Assembly: GCA_965243165.1 (NCBI GenBank)
Contig: OZ251535.1
Location: 2,790,001 to 2,854,000 of the forward strand
Source: CATQHD01 sp965243165
GTDB lineage: Bacteria > Actinomycetota > Acidimicrobiia > Spongiisociales > Spongiisociaceae
DNA length: 64,000 nucleotides
Reading direction: 5' to 3'
Shown here: piece by piece, positions 25,640 through 35,490 of the stretch
How the letters are laid out: every line of letters starts with the position of its first letter
Numbering within the stretch: position 1 is the stretch's first letter
Translations under genes and position numbers: made by a program
The notes under the pieces: generated by a model
What the model was told of the DNA's origin: nothing
The model's database searches: none
The model's input: the letters and a program-made list of their open reading frames with translations, nothing else

Positions 25640-26656
25640 ATGAGAGCGTTAACTCGGCCGGCGGCCCGCGTTGTTGCTGTGCTTGTATTCGCGGCTTGCG
25701 GCGGTGGGGATCCTCTTCCTTCTCCGTCTTCGGGAGCGGATGCTACTGGTGCCTCAGCGGCAACACTGGCAGAAACAGAAACAGAAACAGAAGTAGCAGA
25801 AGCCTTGGCAATAGCCCCAGCAGAAGCAACAACAACCCTACCCCCGGCAACAACCGCCCCGGCGTCAACAACAACATCAACCGTGTGGATAGACCAGGAG
25901 GATGTAACAACAGACTCCTCACCTTCCCTAATGGAATTCACCGCCATCACCGCCGGAGACTCGTATTCGTGCGGAATACGCACAGACAACACCACAACCT
26001 GCTGGGGCTGGAACGAATACGGTCAGGCAGACGCCCCACCCGGGCAATTCACCGCCATCACCGCCGGAGACTCGCATTCGTGCGGGATACGCACAGACAA
26101 CACCACAACCTGCTGGGGCAACAACGACTGGGGGCGGGCAAACGCGCCGACCGGGCAATTCACCGCCGTAACCGCCGGATGGGGGCATTCGTGCGGGATA
26201 CGCACAGACAACACCATAACCTGCTGGGGCCGGCCCCACTGGGGTAACGACTGGGGTCAGGCAGACGCGCCAGCCGGGCAATTCACCGCCGTAACCGTCG
26301 GAGACTCGTATTCGTGCGGGATACGCACAGACAACACCACAACCTGCTGGGGCTGGAACGAATACGGTCAGGCAGACGCGCCAGCCGGGCAATTCACCGC
26401 CGTAACCGCCGGATGGGGGCATTCGTGCGGGATACGCACAGACAACACTATAACCTGCTGGGGCAACAACAGCTGGGGGCGGGCAGACGCGCCAGCCGGG
26501 CAATTCACCGCCGTAACCGCCGGAGGATATCATTCGTGCGGGATGCGCACAGACAACACCACAACCTGCTGGGGCACCAACAGCTGGGGCGGGCAGACGC
26601 CCCGGGGTTCGCAGGCAGTTCCGAACCCGATGAACAATAAGCAGTCCCGAACCTGA
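25640..26656 (+). CDS. RCC1-like repeat lipoprotein
   Basis: 338 aa. The signal peptide ends in a lipobox (VFAAC), so it should be anchored outside the cell membrane. A Thr/Glu/Ala-rich low-complexity linker (residues about 25-98) follows. Then come six repeats of about 37 residues, each with FTAVTAG-x3-SCGIRTDNTTTCWG, resembling RCC1/BNR-type propeller blades with two Cys per blade. The repeats begin at 25937, 26048, 26159, 26282, 26393 and 26504. Five are 111-bp units or the incomplete last one; the third is 123 bp. The last repeat has four G where its neighbour has five, which shifts the frame and gives a foreign C-terminus. Function is unknown; adhesion or recognition is a guess. Confidence 0.75.
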   Translation: MRALTRPAARVVAVLVFAACGGGDPLPSPSSGADATGASAATLAETETETEVAEALAIAPAEATTTLPPATTAPASTTTSTVWIDQEDVTTDSSPSLMEFTAITAGDSYSCGIRTDNTTTCWGWNEYGQADAPPGQFTAITAGDSHSCGIRTDNTTTCWGNNDWGRANAPTGQFTAVTAGWGHSCGIRTDNTITCWGRPHWGNDWGQADAPAGQFTAVTVGDSYSCGIRTDNTTTCWGWNEYGQADAPAGQFTAVTAGWGHSCGIRTDNTITCWGNNSWGRADAPAGQFTAVTAGGYHSCGMRTDNTTTCWGTNSWGGQTPRGSQAVPNPMNNKQSRT

Positions 26657-27433
26657 TGCACAAATCGAGCTGTTGGGAACCTTTGTTTCGGTGCTGGTAT
26701 CAGTGAACACCTAGGCCGTTGCTGAACAGCAACGCAGCACAGAACACCTGCTGGGAACTCGACAGATGAACCGGCGCCCTATGCTACGGACGGCGGCTCT
26801 CCCAAGACCCCGGAGACGTCGAAATCGTCTACCCGCCCAAACCGGGCTGAGCACTCCCTCGGAACAACCCCGACAATACACGAGAACAGAACGGACGGAT
26901 GAGATAAGCACCCGCATCCTTCTGACCTGATGAACCAGCCCGACGGCAGGCATGAACACCGGGATCAACCGGCTCTTCGAGAACGCCGCCGCCTGACAAG
27001 CTCCCTTGGGCAAGAACGATCCCCGTGCCCCTGCACACCTCCGCAACCCCACACAAGCCCCTCCTCAACACCAGGCAACCCAACCACAAGCCGCTCCCGG
27101 CGGTAACTTCCCAAACCACGGCTCCACCAAAAACACGAGGCAAGCGGAAGCCGATAAAACCACCCACCACTCCTAACGGCCCAACCACCCCCACCCATCC
27201 CCTCAATCGGCTCTACACACCCCAACCAGTACACCATGAAGAATCGGGGCTAGGAGGTTTGTTGGAGAACCTTTCGCGGACTCGACGCTTTGATCCTCCG
27301 GCCTCACCCAGAGGGCGCCCCATCGGGGGGGCAGGCTCGGAAGGGGTGTTCATGACAGCCTCCCGCCGCACGCCTCGTCCAACCAGCTCAGCTCGGTTGA
27401 ATTGAATCTGCTCAACCAGCAGCAACAAACTGA
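26657..27433. other. Gene-poor decayed segment
   Basis: No convincing gene in about 780 bp. Short frames on both strands have low-complexity or wrong-composition translations. It contains a perfect short palindrome (GTTGCTGAACAGCAAC, 26715-26730) and repeat copy C at 26879-26930. Given the insertion-sequence fragments just to the left and the DUF433 remnant to the right, it is probably mobile-element debris. Confidence 0.5.
26879..26930 (+). repeat. Dispersed intergenic repeat, copy C (partial, about 52 bp)
   Basis: The block CACGAGA...GGACGGATGAGATAAGCACCCGCAT...TGACCTG matches the first half of copies A (12664) and B (60516). The similarity ends just after TGACCTG, so it is truncated. Confidence 0.6.
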
Positions 27434-27499
27434 AGATCACACTTGAGCATCCGTTTTATTTGCTCGCAGTCCAGACCGTATTTTTCGGAAAATGCGCGG
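27434..27499 (-). pseudogene. 3' remnant of a DUF433 gene
   Basis: Translates as AFSEKYGLDCEQIKRMLKCD, matching AFSAKYGLDYELIKRVLKCD of the intact gene at 23883-24335. The rest of the gene is deleted, and the remnant abuts the 3' flank of the functional argH. This shows that an argH-DUF433 segment exists twice in the window. Confidence 0.85.
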
Positions 27500-27537
27500 G
27501 CAGGCGCTTCCCTGCAGCTGCGGCCGGGCGGCGGGGT

Positions 27538-28893
27538 TCAGCCGATGAAATCTGCCAGCAGGTCGAGCTGGCGGCGCACCGAATCGAAGTTGGCGCCCCC
27601 TTTGGAACGGCGGCGGCGGACCGACTCGACCGGATCGGTCAAGGCCAGATCCTCAGGCCGGAAACGCGGATCGGCCGCCTCCAGGTCGGCGGCGGACGCT
27701 TCACCCAGGTTCCTGCCCTCGGCGGCCAAGGCCGACAGCAGCCTTCCCACCGCATGGTGGGCCGCCCGGAAGGGAACCCCCCGCTCCACCAGAGCTTCGG
27801 CCAGATCCAAGGCGGTGACCGACGGGTCGGGCGGCGGCGGGTGGAAGTCGGCCCCTGCGATCAGGGCGGTCATGGCTTCCAACGCCCCGGCCAAGGCGTC
27901 GTCAACGGCGAACACCGCCGCCTTGTCCTCCTGGAAGTCCCGGTTGTAGGTCAGGGGAAGCCCCTTCTGAAGGGCCATCAACCCGGTCAGACGCCCGATG
28001 GCGGCGGCGGCCCTCCCCCGGGTCAGCTCGGCGATGTCGGGGTTCTTCTTGTGCGGCATGGCCGACGAGCCGGTGGTGAGGGAATCGCTGAACGTCGCCC
28101 AGCCGAACTCGGCGGAAGCCCACAGCACGCATTCCTCGGCCAGCCGCGACAGGTGCACCAGCGCCTGGGTGCAGGCGAAGGCGTACTCGGCCACCTGATC
28201 GCGGGCGGCCACCGCGTCCATCGAGTTGGCGAACCGGCCCTCCGCCCCCAGCAGCTCGGCGGTGAGGTCCGGGTCGATCGGCAGGCTGCTGCCCCCCAGA
28301 GCGCCCGCCCCCAGCGGCGAAACGGCCAGGCGCTCGACCGCCTCTCCGAACCGCTCGGCGTCCCGCACCGCCATGAACGCATAGGCCAGCAGGTGATGGG
28401 CGAACGGCACCGCCTGGGCCTGCTGCAGGTGGGTGTATCCGGCGGCCACCGTTTCTCCGGCCTGCCTGGCCGCTGATGCCGCCGCCGCCGCGAACTCCCG
28501 CAGCTGACCGATCCGCTCCGCACCCGCCGTCCGCAGGTAGAGGCGCAGACCGAGCGCGGCCTGGTCGTTGCGGGAACGCCCGGTGTGCAGCTTTCCGGCC
28601 GCCCCGCCCGCCAGCTCGCCGAGGCGCCTCTCCACCGCCGAATGGACGTCCTCGTCCCCTTCGGTGAAACGGAACTCCCCCGCCTCGGCCTCTTCAAGGA
28701 TCGTCCGCAGCCCTTCCTGCAGGGCCGCGGCTTCGCTGCGGTCCAACAGGCCGGCCTTCCCCAGCATTTCGACATGGGCAAGCGACCCGGTGATGTCCTC
28801 GGCCAGCAGCCGGCGGTCGCTGCGGTCAACGGTGAAACGCCAGAGCACCTCGGAAGGGTCCTCCGAGAACCGGCCCCCCCACATCTTCGTCAT
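27538..28893 (-). CDS. argH: Argininosuccinate lyase
   Basis: Splits argininosuccinate to arginine and fumarate, the last step of arginine synthesis. 451 aa starting MTKMWGGRFSE, with the family signature GSSAMPHKKNPD near residue 280 and TGRSRNDQAAL near residue 108. The longer upstream frame is spurious. It lies 34 bp downstream of argG, and argR-argG-argH read in the same direction, so all three are likely under the ARG box at 30655. It is the intact member of a duplicated pair; the copy at 24446-25253 is dead. Confidence 0.96.
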   Translation of the reverse strand: MTKMWGGRFSEDPSEVLWRFTVDRSDRRLLAEDITGSLAHVEMLGKAGLLDRSEAAALQEGLRTILEEAEAGEFRFTEGDEDVHSAVERRLGELAGGAAGKLHTGRSRNDQAALGLRLYLRTAGAERIGQLREFAAAAASAARQAGETVAAGYTHLQQAQAVPFAHHLLAYAFMAVRDAERFGEAVERLAVSPLGAGALGGSSLPIDPDLTAELLGAEGRFANSMDAVAARDQVAEYAFACTQALVHLSRLAEECVLWASAEFGWATFSDSLTTGSSAMPHKKNPDIAELTRGRAAAAIGRLTGLMALQKGLPLTYNRDFQEDKAAVFAVDDALAGALEAMTALIAGADFHPPPPDPSVTALDLAEALVERGVPFRAAHHAVGRLLSALAAEGRNLGEASAADLEAADPRFRPEDLALTDPVESVRRRRSKGGANFDSVRRQLDLLADFIG

Positions 28894-28927
28894 GCCGCCG
28901 CCCCCGGCCTCCGGACCGCACCCAGGG

Positions 28928-30150
<1,223 letters not shown>

Positions 30151-30154
<4 letters not shown>

Positions 30155-30633
30155 CCGCTCTCTCCTGTCTGTCCCGTCTGTATTTCTTGGATCATCGCAG
30201 CCGCCGCCCCGCCGCCCGTATCTTCATCGGCCGCGACCAACAGCGTGTCGTCCCCGGCCACCGTACCCAGCACCCCCGCCAGGCCGGCGCGGTCGAGGGC
30301 GGCCGCCACCACCTGGGCGGCGCCCGGAGGGGTCTTGATCACCACCAGGTTGGCGCTCGACCGGATCGACAGCGCGTAGACGGAGAGCACCGCCGCCAGG
30401 GCCTCCCGGGTGAGAGGCGGCGAGGGCGGCCCCAGCATGTACCGCATCATCCCGTATTCGTCCGGCGCCTTGACGGCCCCCAACGCCCGCAGATCCCTGG
30501 ACACCGTGGCCTGGGTAACGGGGTGGCCCCGCTCGACCAGCAACGCGGTCAGGTGCGACTGGCTGGTGATGTCCTTCTCCTCGAGTATCTTCCTCAGCTC
30601 CCTCCGGCGGAAAGCGGTGCTGACCTTGTCCAT
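30151..30633 (-). CDS. argR: Arginine repressor
   Basis: Hexameric transcription factor that uses arginine as corepressor. 160 aa: an N-terminal winged helix (SQSHLTALLVERGHPVTQAT then VSRDL, the recognition helix) and a C-terminal oligomerisation and arginine-binding domain (VAGDDTLLVAADED, with the conserved GDD). I chose the ATG at 30633; a TTG at 30639 in the same frame is less likely. It is the first gene of argR-argG-argH, and an ARG box lies 22 bp upstream of its start, so autoregulation is expected. Confidence 0.94.
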
Positions 30634-30654
30634 AGGCAAAGATTATGCACTATT

Positions 30655-30670
30655 TTGCATGAATATGCAA
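30655..30670 (-). promoter_or_regulatory. ARG box upstream of argR
   Basis: Perfect inverted repeat TTGCAT-GAAT-ATGCAA, followed by AAGCG as in the argC operator. It lies between the argR start and the ahcY stop. The identical arms in front of argC and argR make shared ArgR control likely. Confidence 0.8.
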
Positions 30671-30674
30671 AGCG

Positions 30675-32138
30675 TCAGTACTTGTATTCGTCCCGCTTGT
30701 AGGGCCCCTCCACCGGCGCCCCGATGTAGTCGGCCTGCTCCTTGGTGAGCTCGGTGAGCTCCACGCCCAGATGGTCCAGATGCAGCCGGGCCACTTCCTC
30801 GTCCAGGTGCTTGGGGAGGCGCATCACCTCGGCCTCGTAGTCGTTCTCGTGCAGGTCGAGCTGGGCCAGCACCTGATTGGTGAAGGAGGTGGACATCACG
30901 AAGCTGGGATGGCCGGTGGCGCACCCCAGGTTGAGCAAACGCCCCTCGGCCAGCACCAACACCCCGCGCCCGTCGGGGAACACGTACTCGTGGTACTGGG
31001 GCTTGATCTCCCGGCGCTCCACCCCCTCGGCCGCCTTGAGCCCGGCGATGTCGATCTCGTGGTCGAAGTGGCCGATGTTGCCCACGATGGCCTTGTCCTT
31101 CATCCTGGCCATGTGGTCGAATGTGATCACGTCGCGGTTGCCGGTGGCGGTGATGAAGATGTCGGCGGTCTCGGCCATGTTGTCGACGGTGTTGACCTCG
31201 TAGCCGTCCATGGCGGCCTGCAGGGCGCAGATCGGATCCACCTCGGACACGACCACCCGGCACCCCTGGCCGCGCAGCGCCTGGGCGCACCCCTTGCCCA
31301 CCTCGCCGTAGCCCGCCACCAGCGCCACCTTGCCGCCCAGCATCACGTCGGTCGCCCGGTTGAGGCCGTCCACCAGGCTGTGGCGGCACCCGTAGACGTT
31401 GTCGAACTTCGACTTGGTGACCGAGTCGTTGACGTTCATGGCCGGGAACAGCAGTCTGCCCATCTCCTGCATCTCGTACAGGCGGTGGACGCCGGTGGTG
31501 GTCTCCTCGCTCACCCCCCGGATCGACTCCGCCATGCGGATGTAGCGCTTCGGATCGGCGGCCAGCCGGGTGCGCAGCTGCTCGAGGATCACCCCCCACT
31601 CCTCCGGCTCGCGGTCGGGGTCGTAGGAGGGCACACCCCCCGCATGCCCGTACTCGGCGCCCTTGTGCACCAGCAGGGTGGCATCGCCCCCGTCGTCGAC
31701 GATCAGGGTGGGGCCGTCGAACCCCTTCCACTCGAGCATCTGGTCGGTGCACCACCAGTACTCCTCCAGGGTCTCGTCCTTCCAGGCGAAGACCGGAATC
31801 CCGAGGGGGTTGTCCGGGGTTCCGCCGGTCTCGGGGCGGCCCACCGCCACCGCCGCCGCCGCGTGGTCCTGGGTGGAGAAGATGTTGCAGGAAGCCCAGC
31901 GCACCTCGGCCCCCAGAGCGGCCAGCGTCTCGATCAACACCGCCGTCTGGACGGTCATGTGCAGCGACCCGGAGATGCGGGCGCCGGCCAGCGGCTGCGA
32001 AGAGGCGTACCGCTCCCGCAGCGCCATGAGGCCCGGCATCTCGTGCTCGGCCAACTCGATCTCCCGGCGGCCCTGCTCCGCCAGCCCCAAGTCCTGAACG
32101 GCGTATTCGACCGCCGCCCCAGGCGCGTTCCGCATCAT
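30675..32138 (-). CDS. ahcY: S-adenosylhomocysteinase
   Basis: Reversibly hydrolyses S-adenosylhomocysteine to homocysteine and adenosine, keeping methylation reactions running. 487 aa, the long actinobacterial form. Visible are the substrate region SGSLHMTVQTAVLIETL, SCNIFSTQDHAAAA, the NAD-binding VAGYGEVGKG near residue 270 and the C-terminal KRDEYKY (the conserved terminal Lys-Tyr). The start is the first of two adjacent ATG codons at 32138, with GGGAAG and GGAGCG upstream. It ends only 5 bp before the argR operator, so some read-through into argR is possible. Confidence 0.95.
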   Translation of the reverse strand: MMRNAPGAAVEYAVQDLGLAEQGRREIELAEHEMPGLMALRERYASSQPLAGARISGSLHMTVQTAVLIETLAALGAEVRWASCNIFSTQDHAAAAVAVGRPETGGTPDNPLGIPVFAWKDETLEEYWWCTDQMLEWKGFDGPTLIVDDGGDATLLVHKGAEYGHAGGVPSYDPDREPEEWGVILEQLRTRLAADPKRYIRMAESIRGVSEETTTGVHRLYEMQEMGRLLFPAMNVNDSVTKSKFDNVYGCRHSLVDGLNRATDVMLGGKVALVAGYGEVGKGCAQALRGQGCRVVVSEVDPICALQAAMDGYEVNTVDNMAETADIFITATGNRDVITFDHMARMKDKAIVGNIGHFDHEIDIAGLKAAEGVERREIKPQYHEYVFPDGRGVLVLAEGRLLNLGCATGHPSFVMSTSFTNQVLAQLDLHENDYEAEVMRLPKHLDEEVARLHLDHLGVELTELTKEQADYIGAPVEGPYKRDEYKY

Positions 32139-32157
32139 CTTCCCAGCGCTCCTTCCA

Positions 32158-32182
32158 ACCGGCGGCGGCTCTCCCCGCCGGT
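32158..32182 (-). promoter_or_regulatory. GC-rich hairpin in the ahcY 5' leader
   Basis: ACCGGCGG and CCGCCGGT arms (with one extra triplet) form a strong stem just upstream of the ahcY ribosome binding site. It may modulate ahcY translation. It does not match what I know of the SAH riboswitch. The rest of the 367-bp gap to the ATPase gene at 32506 shows nothing I can support. Confidence 0.35.
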
Positions 32183-32505
32183 CATCGGGATAGGGTAACC
32201 CCGTCGATCGGTTGCGCACCCCGCCGGCCGACTCTCCCTGACGGGGAACTGGACGGAGAAGCCCCCGAATCGGCGGCCAGGGAAAGATCAGCCCTCTTCC
32301 GAAACCGAGGAAGCCCACCGTCCCGGCCCAGGACAAACGGGCAACCTGCGTCCCCCGAGCCAAAGCCGCCGCCCCCCGCTCCCGCTGGAAACGCGGGCAC
32401 CGTCTGCGGCGGCCTGGAGTGGGCAGAAGCAGGTAGATGCAGTTGCATATCTCAAGTTGTTCAGAAGATCAAGGCAACCCTGTCTGAAAGTGTTATATTC
32501 TGCTC

Positions 32506-33750
32506 ATGGATCCTGTCACCAATCCCTACAACGCTGGAGCGGGGGAACCGCCGCCCGCCTTGGTGGGAAGAGACCAGGAGCTGTCCGCATTCGACATAGC
32601 CGTCAGGCGTCTGACGATCGGGCGATCTGCCAACAGCCAGTTGCTGTACGGATTGCGGGGAGTCGGCAAGACGGTCTTGTTGAAAGAGTTCACCAAGACC
32701 GCCGAGGATAACGGCTGGATATCCTCGTATGTCGAAATCTCCGCAAAAGCCTCCTCGAGCGTCTTTGCGGAGGTCATATACACCTCGATCCGTAAATCGT
32801 TGGAGAGCCTGAGCGCCAAGCATGCTATCAGAAATCGGATCAAGAGAGCGGCGAAAGCGTTAAGGACGTTCAGCATCCGATATGGAGTTTCTCCCGCCGG
32901 GGACCAACAGATATCTTTGGAAATGGACCCCGCGCTTGGGCTGTCAGAGGGCATCGGAATCCTGGAAGTAGACCTGTCGGATCTGTTCATCGAAGTGGGC
33001 GAAGCCGCTCGCGAGGCCGGCGCAGGCGTGCTGCTCGCCATCGACGAGATGCACAACCTCCCCAGCGAAGACCTTACCGCTTTGATCATGGCCCTGCACC
33101 GTGTATGCCAGGAGCAGCTGCCTTTGATGGCGGCGGGGGCCGGGTTGCCTTCCCTGCCTGGCCTCGCCGGCGATGCCGTATCCTACGCCGAACGCCTATT
33201 CAAATATACACCTATCAATTCACTGCAGAAGGAGGACGCCCGGTTGGCGCTGACCCGCCCGGCGGATGAGCAGAACATCGCTTGGGAACCCGATGCCCTG
33301 GACGAGGTATTCCGTCTTACCAAGGGATACCCCTATTTTCTGCAGATGTTCGGCAAGCACGCCTGGAACATTTCCAACGGACCCGACCGGATCGGTCTAA
33401 CCGACGTCGAGCAGGCCGCTCCAGAGGCTTTGGCGGAGCTCGACAACGGCTTCTTCAAAGCCCGGCTGGACCGCGTCAACGACAGCGGACGAGAATTTCT
33501 CCGGGCCATGTCCAGTCTGGGGCCGGGGCCGGAATACAAATCGGGAGAAGTAACAGACCGGCTGGGCAAGACCCCCCAGGCTGCAGGGGCGACCCGCAAA
33601 GAGCTCATCGATCGGGGCCTCATCTACGACCCTCGGTGGGGGGTCTTGGCATTCACCGTTCCTATGCTCCACGAATACATTCAGCGGACGCTCGGCGCAC
33701 CTGAAGGCCCTCCGAGCACCGCCCCGCCGACCTCGATGCTGATAGAGTAG
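32506..33750 (+). CDS. AAA-family ATPase (Orc1/Cdc6-like fold), 414 aa
   Basis: P-loop ATPase with Walker A GLRGVGKTVLL near residue 47 and Walker B LLAIDEMHNL near residue 175. A helical lid and a C-terminal winged-helix-like region (SGREFLRAMSSLG onward) follow. Such stand-alone AAA_16-type proteins occur widely in actinobacterial genomes without known function. Codon use is less GC-biased than in the flanking genes, suggesting a more recent arrival. It ends 4 bp before the next gene on the same strand, but the functional link is unclear. Confidence 0.75.
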   Translation: MDPVTNPYNAGAGEPPPALVGRDQELSAFDIAVRRLTIGRSANSQLLYGLRGVGKTVLLKEFTKTAEDNGWISSYVEISAKASSSVFAEVIYTSIRKSLESLSAKHAIRNRIKRAAKALRTFSIRYGVSPAGDQQISLEMDPALGLSEGIGILEVDLSDLFIEVGEAAREAGAGVLLAIDEMHNLPSEDLTALIMALHRVCQEQLPLMAAGAGLPSLPGLAGDAVSYAERLFKYTPINSLQKEDARLALTRPADEQNIAWEPDALDEVFRLTKGYPYFLQMFGKHAWNISNGPDRIGLTDVEQAAPEALAELDNGFFKARLDRVNDSGREFLRAMSSLGPGPEYKSGEVTDRLGKTPQAAGATRKELIDRGLIYDPRWGVLAFTVPMLHEYIQRTLGAPEGPPSTAPPTSMLIE

Positions 33751-33754
33751 CCCC

Positions 33755-34309
33755 ATGAGCGAGTTCAAACAGGACCATTATTACGAAGAGGGGTCGGACG
33801 CCGGGGGCATACCCCCGGCCCAGGTAGAGGAGTTCCTGGCCGGCCCGGACAGCGCCTGGCTGCTGAAGCTGGCCTTCGTCAAGGCAGACGGATGGCCGAT
33901 GGTGGTGCCGCTGTGGTATCAGTGGAACGGAAAGGCCTTCTACGTGGTGGGCCGCAAGCGCTCCGAGTGGGTGCATGACCTGGCGGCCAACCCGCAGTGC
34001 GCCGTCTGCATCGAAGAAACGGCCCATCCCCGCATCCGCAAGGTGCTGGCGCAATGCACCGCCGAGATCGTGGAAGGCCCGGCCAAGGGCGAAGGCTCGC
34101 AGTGGGTTCCCGTCGCCGAGGAGATGGCCGTCCGCTACACGGGCCCCGCCGGCCCCGAGCAGCTGAAAGCCTCCTGGGACTGGGACCGCTACCTGGTGAA
34201 GCTCACCCCCCGCGGCAAGCTGATCACCTGGCAGGGCGCCGACTGGGCGCTGCGTTATTTCGACCCCGGGCAGCGGCCCGACCTGGAGGCCAAGGCCGGC
34301 AGCCGGTGA
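33755..34309 (+). CDS. Pyridoxamine 5'-phosphate oxidase-family flavoprotein
   Basis: 184 aa with the split-barrel pattern of the PNPOx-like superfamily (FMN or F420 binders). The supporting stretch is WLLKLAFVKADGWPMVVPLWYQWNGKAFYVVGR, in which the DGxPxxxPLWY block is characteristic, followed by QCAVCIEE. In actinobacteria many such proteins use F420 to reduce diverse substrates; which cofactor applies here is not clear. The stop overlaps the start of the aminotransferase gene (GTGA). Confidence 0.75.
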   Translation: MSEFKQDHYYEEGSDAGGIPPAQVEEFLAGPDSAWLLKLAFVKADGWPMVVPLWYQWNGKAFYVVGRKRSEWVHDLAANPQCAVCIEETAHPRIRKVLAQCTAEIVEGPAKGEGSQWVPVAEEMAVRYTGPAGPEQLKASWDWDRYLVKLTPRGKLITWQGADWALRYFDPGQRPDLEAKAGSR

Positions 34310-35475
34310 GGAACCCCGCCGCCCGGGCCGCGGGCCGACGCCGTTCTGAGATCCGGGTGCTGTTCGACGCGGCCGCCGCCGATCCGCAGGCCGTACGGCT
34401 GGAAGTGGGCGAACCCAGCTTCAAAACCCCCGCTCACATCGTCGAGGCCGCGGCGGCCGCCGCCCGGGACGGATGGACCGGCTACGGCCCCAACGGCGGT
34501 CTGGCCGGGCTGAGGGAACTGCTGTCCGAGAAGATCCAACGGGTGGACGGCTTTTCCGCCCCGCCCGACCAGATCGTGGTGACCCCGGGCGGCATGAACG
34601 CCCTGTTCTCCACCTTCCTGGCGCTTATCGAACCGGGCAACGAGGTGCTGATCCCCACCCCCGGCTTCCCCAACATGGACGAGATGGTGCGCCTCCTGGG
34701 CGGGGTGCCGGTCTTCTATCCGCTGCAGGCGGAGGACGGATTCCTGCCCGACCCCGAACGCCTCGATTCCCTGGTTACCCCCCGCACCGCCCTGCTGTTC
34801 ATCAACACCCCCTCCAACCCCGCCGGGGCGGTCTTCCCGGCCCGGCTGATGGAAGACCTGGTGGACCTATGCAATCGGCGCGATCTGTGGCTGTTGTCCG
34901 ACGAGGTGTACGACCAGCTGCTGCTGGCGCCCGAGGCGGAGCACACCGCCGCCGCCCGCTTCGACGCCGACGGGCGGGTGATCACCGTCTACAGCTTCTC
35001 GAAGGTGTACGCCATGACCGGCTGGCGGGTGGGCTATGCGGCCGCCCCGCCCCCCGTGGCCGGCCTGCTGGCAAAACTGCAGGAGCCGATGGTGTCCTGC
35101 CCTTCCACCATCTCCCAGAAGGCGGCCGAGGCGGCGCTCACCGGTCCGCAGGAACCGATAGAAGCGATGGCGGAGGCCTACCGCCGCCGCCGGGCGCTGG
35201 CCTTGGAGTCCTGCAGGCGGGCCGGCCTGCGGGCGGTGGATCCGGCCGGCGCCATGTACATGCTGGTGGAGGCGGACCCCGGCGGGCGGACCATGCTGGA
35301 CTTCTGCCTGGACCTGTTGGAAACCCGCCGCACCAGCGTTGCCCCGGGCTCGGTGTTCGGGCCGGGCGGGGAGGGGTACGTGAGGATATCCTTGGCCGCC
35401 GAAGAACTAGACTTGACCGAAGGCTTGGCCCGCCTGGGGGAGGCGGTCCGCTCCCCCGCCGTGGTTCAGGCCTGA
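34306..35475 (+). CDS. Class I/II PLP-dependent aminotransferase
   Basis: Aspartate-aminotransferase-like fold, 389 aa. Substrate and PLP contacts visible: GYGPNGGLAGLRELL, the NTPSNPAG motif (Asn of PLP binding), LLSDEVYDQLL and the Schiff-base Lys in YSFSKVYAMTGWRVG near residue 233. The GTG start at 34306 overlaps the preceding stop. The run that follows (RraA-like, lipoyl carrier, SDR, E1 alpha and beta) suggests it feeds a 2-oxo acid into oxidative decarboxylation. The amino-acid substrate is not readable. Confidence 0.88.
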   Translation: MRNPAARAAGRRRSEIRVLFDAAAADPQAVRLEVGEPSFKTPAHIVEAAAAAARDGWTGYGPNGGLAGLRELLSEKIQRVDGFSAPPDQIVVTPGGMNALFSTFLALIEPGNEVLIPTPGFPNMDEMVRLLGGVPVFYPLQAEDGFLPDPERLDSLVTPRTALLFINTPSNPAGAVFPARLMEDLVDLCNRRDLWLLSDEVYDQLLLAPEAEHTAAARFDADGRVITVYSFSKVYAMTGWRVGYAAAPPPVAGLLAKLQEPMVSCPSTISQKAAEAALTGPQEPIEAMAEAYRRRRALALESCRRAGLRAVDPAGAMYMLVEADPGGRTMLDFCLDLLETRRTSVAPGSVFGPGGEGYVRISLAAEELDLTEGLARLGEAVRSPAVVQA

Positions 35476-35490
35476 GCGGAGTTTGAAACG

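Noticed and set aside
25937..26600. Regularly spaced repeats that resemble a CRISPR array
   Set aside because: The period is 111-123 bp, all repeats are in one reading frame and each encodes the same Cys-containing blade; there are no unique spacers.
26829..27237. Minus-strand frames of 90-125 codons in the gene-poor segment
   Set aside because: They are Gly/Arg/Trp-rich with no motif, no ribosome binding site and overlap each other in different frames.
32139..32240. SAH riboswitch in front of ahcY
   Set aside because: GGAGCGCTG near the start recalls part of the motif, but the remaining conserved segments and pseudoknot are not visible; only a plain hairpin is supported.
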